This document shows positions 61,483 to 64,000 of a stretch of DNA of 64,000 nucleotides, one piece after another. A program made the position numbers and the translations under genes. The stretch's first letter is position 1. Every line of letters begins with the position of its first letter. Source of the stretch: Lewinella sp. IMCC34183 (GTDB lineage Bacteria > Bacteroidota > Bacteroidia > Chitinophagales > Saprospiraceae); NCBI RefSeq assembly GCF_003390915.1, contig NZ_QMEM01000002.1, forward strand, positions 310,001 through 374,000. Reading direction: 5' to 3'. The notes under the pieces are model-generated. The model ran no database searches and was not told where the DNA came from. It was given only the letters and a program-made list of their open reading frames with translations.

Positions 61483-62838
61483 ATGACTTTATTTTGGCAC
61501 CGCAGAGACCTACGCATCAGTGACAACGCGGGCCTCTACTATGCCCTGAAGCAGGGAGGTCCGGTGCAGCCGGTATTCATCTTCGACGCCGCGATCCTGG
61601 GGAAGCTTCCCTCGCGGGCCGACGCGCGGGTGGAGTTTATCCAGCGCAACGTGGCCGAACTCGACGCGGCCTACCGTACGCACGGCAGTTGTCTGCTCAC
61701 TTACTATGGTGATCCGGTGGCTATCTGGAAGAGCCTGCGGGACGAGTTCCGCCCCACCGCGGTGTTTACCAACCGCGACTACGAGCCCTACGCCCGGACG
61801 CGCGACGACGCCGTCCGGGAGATCCTGGAAGAGCAGGATATTCCCCTCCACGACCATAAGGACCACGTCATCTTCGAAAGCGATGAGATCCAAAAGAAGG
61901 CCGGGGGGCCCTATACCGTGTATACGCCCTACATGCGTACCTGGCGCAGCACCCTTGATGCCCGCCTCTCCACCCACGACGGCAAGCCGGTCAGTTTTTA
62001 CCTCAAGCCCTACCCTACCGAGTCCTACGCCGGCCGGCTCCGGCAGGTAGCCGATCCGCCCCCGGTCGTTCGGCTGGAAGACATGGGGTTTGAGGCCACC
62101 GACGTACCGCTTCCTCCGCCCGCCGCCCCGCTCCCCGTCCTGGAGCAGTACGACCGACAGCGCGATTATCCGGCCACGGAGGGCACCACCCGCTGGGGCG
62201 TACACCTGCGCCACGGGACGGTAAGCGTGCGCGAAAAGGCCCGCCGGGCCCTGGCCACCAACGCTACCCTGCTCAACGAACTGATCTGGCGCGACTTCTA
62301 CTCCAACATCCTGCAGTCGTTCCCCCACGTGGCGCACCGCAGCTACCGCCCGGCGTACGATACGATCCCCTGGATCAACGACGAGCAGCAGTTCGAACGA
62401 TGGTGCGCGGGTGAGACGGGCGTGCCCATAGTCGACGCCGGCATGCGGCAGCTCAACGCCACCGGGTTCATGCACAACCGCGTGCGCATGATCGTAGCCA
62501 GCTACCTGACCAAGCATCTGCTCATCGACTGGCGCTGGGGCGAAAGCTACTTCGCCGACAAGTTGCTCGACTACGAATTGGCCAGCAACAACGGCGGCTG
62601 GCAGTGGGCCGCCGGTAGCGGGGTGGATGCTCAGCCCTATTTCCGTATATTTAATTTCGAGAGCCAGCAGCGGAAGTTCGATCCCGAGTACCGCTACGTC
62701 CGTCGCTGGGTCCCCGAGTACGGCACATCCGGATACCCCGATAAGCCACTCGTCGAACACAAGTTCGGCCGCGATCGGGCGTTAGCTACCTATAAAACGG
62801 CCCTGGTGGCGGCAAGAGCGGGCTCGGTGGCCCTCTAA
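61483..62838 (+). CDS. phr: Deoxyribodipyrimidine photolyase
   Basis: The 451-aa protein is the normal size. It repairs cyclobutane pyrimidine dimers using blue light. An N-terminal antenna domain (TLFWHRRDLRISDNAGLYYA) is followed by the FAD-binding domain: GTTRWGVHLRHGTVSVREKA, NELIWRDFYSNIL, FERWCAGETGVPIVDAGMRQ, HNRVRMIVASYLTKHLLIDW, and NNGGWQWAAGSGVDAQPYFR. These are class I CPD-photolyase/cryptochrome signatures. It is cytoplasmic. Placement in the CPD group rather than cryptochrome rests on the WCAGETG and NNGGWQW regions and is likely but not proven. Confidence 0.94.
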   Translation: MTLFWHRRDLRISDNAGLYYALKQGGPVQPVFIFDAAILGKLPSRADARVEFIQRNVAELDAAYRTHGSCLLTYYGDPVAIWKSLRDEFRPTAVFTNRDYEPYARTRDDAVREILEEQDIPLHDHKDHVIFESDEIQKKAGGPYTVYTPYMRTWRSTLDARLSTHDGKPVSFYLKPYPTESYAGRLRQVADPPPVVRLEDMGFEATDVPLPPPAAPLPVLEQYDRQRDYPATEGTTRWGVHLRHGTVSVREKARRALATNATLLNELIWRDFYSNILQSFPHVAHRSYRPAYDTIPWINDEQQFERWCAGETGVPIVDAGMRQLNATGFMHNRVRMIVASYLTKHLLIDWRWGESYFADKLLDYELASNNGGWQWAAGSGVDAQPYFRIFNFESQQRKFDPEYRYVRRWVPEYGTSGYPDKPLVEHKFGRDRALATYKTALVAARAGSVAL

Positions 62839-62855
62839 ATGGGGTTATCATGGGG

Positions 62856-62885
62856 TTGGGCAACTGCCACCTTAGTATATATTTT
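62856..62885 (+). promoter_or_regulatory. Promoter of the terminal outer-membrane gene
   Basis: TTG (62856-62858) is followed after 19 nt by TATATTTT (62878-62885), one base from the -7 consensus. The leader to ATG 62908 is about 22 nt. Confidence 0.5.
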
Positions 62886-62907
62886 CGCGTTTTTAACTAC
62901 CCGGCTA

Positions 62908-64000
62908 ATGAGATTTCTCCTGACCTACGCCACGTTGGCGCTTGCAATGCTTTTAAGTACAGCAAGTTACGGTCAGAAACGGCTGAATCTTTTTACCGAG
63001 TGTGACTGCAACCGGACGCTGCTCAAACAGGAACTCGACTACGTCAACCACACGATCGACCCCGTCAGCGCCCAGGTCAACCTCTTCATCGTCACCAATT
63101 ACCTCAGCAATGGTGGCCGCGTCTACGACCTGCAGTTCAAGGGGCAGCAGGAACTGGCCGGCAACAGCCTGAACTTCAAGGTGTCCACCACCGCCGTCAT
63201 GACCGGCCTGGAGCGCGACGAGTACCTCAACAAGCGCATCGAACTCGGACTGGCCGGCTTCCTGGCCGGCACCGACTACGCCAACCTCGTGGACATTACC
63301 GCCCAGGCACCCCCCGAACCGGAACCGACGGATACCCCGGAAGACGAAGACTCCGGAGACAACTGGAACAACTGGATCTTCGAAACCAGCGCCAGCTTCA
63401 GCGCCAATACCGAAAGCCAGCGTAGCAAGAGCGAGTTTCGACTAGGCTTCGACGCCGACCGCACCACCCCCGACTGGCGACTGAGCTTCAGCCCGAATTT
63501 CTTCTACCGGGTAGAAAATATCACCCAGTCGGACGGCAAGGAAGTAACCTCCGTACGGCGCGACCAGTGGTTCAACGGCCGCGTGGTCAAGAGTATCGGC
63601 AACCACTGGTCGGTGGGCTTCTTCCCCGGCGCCAATTCCTCCACCTACAGCAACATCGATCTCGGCATCTCCATACTGCCGGCCATCGAATACAATATCT
63701 ACGACTACAACCAGGTCCCGTTCAAGGAATTTACCATCGCCTACCGGCTGGGCTGGGTATACAACCGATACACCGAACAGACGATCTTTTTGAAGACGGA
63801 GGAAAGCCTGGCCCGGCAGAGCCTCGACGTGAACCTGCGCCTCCGGCAACGGTGGGGGTCGGTCTTCGCGGGGATCTCGGCGGGCAACTACCTGAACGAC
63901 CTTTCGAAGAACCGCCTGTCGCTCGACGCCCGCGCCGACGTGCGCCTGATCAAGGGCCTGTCCTTTCGCGTCAGCGGCGGCTACAACATCATCAACGACC
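62908..64000 (+). CDS. Predicted outer-membrane protein, 3' end outside window
   Basis: The frame runs from ATG 62908 to the window end without a stop (364 codons seen). A signal peptide (MRFLLTYATLALAMLLSTAS, ending YGQ) leads into a Cys pair (ECDCNRTLLKQELDYVNH) and a mixed domain with DAQVNLFIVTNYLS-like strands. After a Pro/Glu/Asp-rich linker (about residues 132-152) the sequence turns into long amphipathic strands: WIFETSASFSANTESQRSKS, FRLGFDADRTTPDWRLSFSP, and NHWSVGFFPGANSSTYSNID. This fits an N-terminal periplasmic or surface domain fused to a beta-barrel. I do not recognise a family. Confidence 0.82.
   Translation, partial: MRFLLTYATLALAMLLSTASYGQKRLNLFTECDCNRTLLKQELDYVNHTIDPVSAQVNLFIVTNYLSNGGRVYDLQFKGQQELAGNSLNFKVSTTAVMTGLERDEYLNKRIELGLAGFLAGTDYANLVDITAQAPPEPEPTDTPEDEDSGDNWNNWIFETSASFSANTESQRSKSEFRLGFDADRTTPDWRLSFSPNFFYRVENITQSDGKEVTSVRRDQWFNGRVVKSIGNHWSVGFFPGANSSTYSNIDLGISILPAIEYNIYDYNQVPFKEFTIAYRLGWVYNRYTEQTIFLKTEESLARQSLDVNLRLRQRWGSVFAGISAGNYLNDLSKNRLSLDARADVRLIKGLSFRVSGGYNIIND

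Overview
The window comes from a GC-rich member of the Bacteroidota. The evidence is a SusC/SusD pair, two secreted proteins with C-terminal type IX secretion (T9SS) sorting domains, PorT-like and other outer-membrane barrels, a DUF5606 protein, a Nudix-type AraR, and promoters of the Bacteroidota sigma-ABfr type (TTTG / TAnnTTTG) rather than E. coli type. High GC together with this gene set points to the Lewinella/Saprospiria side of the phylum; that placement is inference. I saw no rRNA, tRNA, CRISPR array, transposase, phage gene or origin.

Layout. 1-1.9 kb: the end of a histidine kinase overlapping a receiver-Crp/Fnr response regulator. 1.9-10.6 kb: a glycan-uptake locus with susD and susC on the minus strand, an orphan receiver-AraC regulator, and a lipoprotein beta-propeller (BNR_4) gene on the plus strand. 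11.1-16.1 kb: a two-subunit molybdenum hydroxylase, aldose 1-epimerase, and a small membrane protein overlapping a glycosyltransferase. 16.1-22.4 kb: a trehalose synthase-maltokinase fusion and a large ELWxxDGT-repeat T9SS protein. 22.6-30.8 kb: a reductase-like protein, then an RND efflux operon (an unusual TolC protein with an N-terminal substrate-binding-like domain, adaptor, pump) ending in a GbsR/MarR-type regulator. A 26-bp palindrome sits at the operon promoter. 30.8-36.1 kb: a membrane nucleotide cyclase, a Wzx-like flippase, aroQ, a Bax inhibitor-1 protein and an M20 deacylase.

36.2-40.6 kb: four tandem paralogous outer-membrane proteins, each starting its mature chain with a QRGD motif and each built of two similar halves. 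40.9-48.8 kb: a PepSY-like lipoprotein, a LytTR/HisKA_2 two-component pair, a DUF885 protein, a second T9SS propeller and an EreA/ChaN-like secreted protein. 49.3-54.0 kb: a complete L-arabinose operon araR-araB-araD-araA with a 21-bp inverted repeat over the -33 region. 54.2-64 kb: NTF2-like proteins, a fused alpha/beta 2-oxoacid dehydrogenase E1, DUF5606, a glucosaminidase-like protein lacking its catalytic Glu, small envelope proteins, a photolyase and a truncated outer-membrane protein.

This looks like ordinary chromosome with carbohydrate, envelope and efflux functions. The parts most worth a second look are the four-paralog OMP array, the TolC fusion with its palindromic operator, the ara promoter/operator with an apparently leaderless start, and the overlapping gene pair at 15.2-16.1 kb. 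Coordinates include stop codons. Starts were moved to internal ATGs where a signal peptide or domain boundary supported it.
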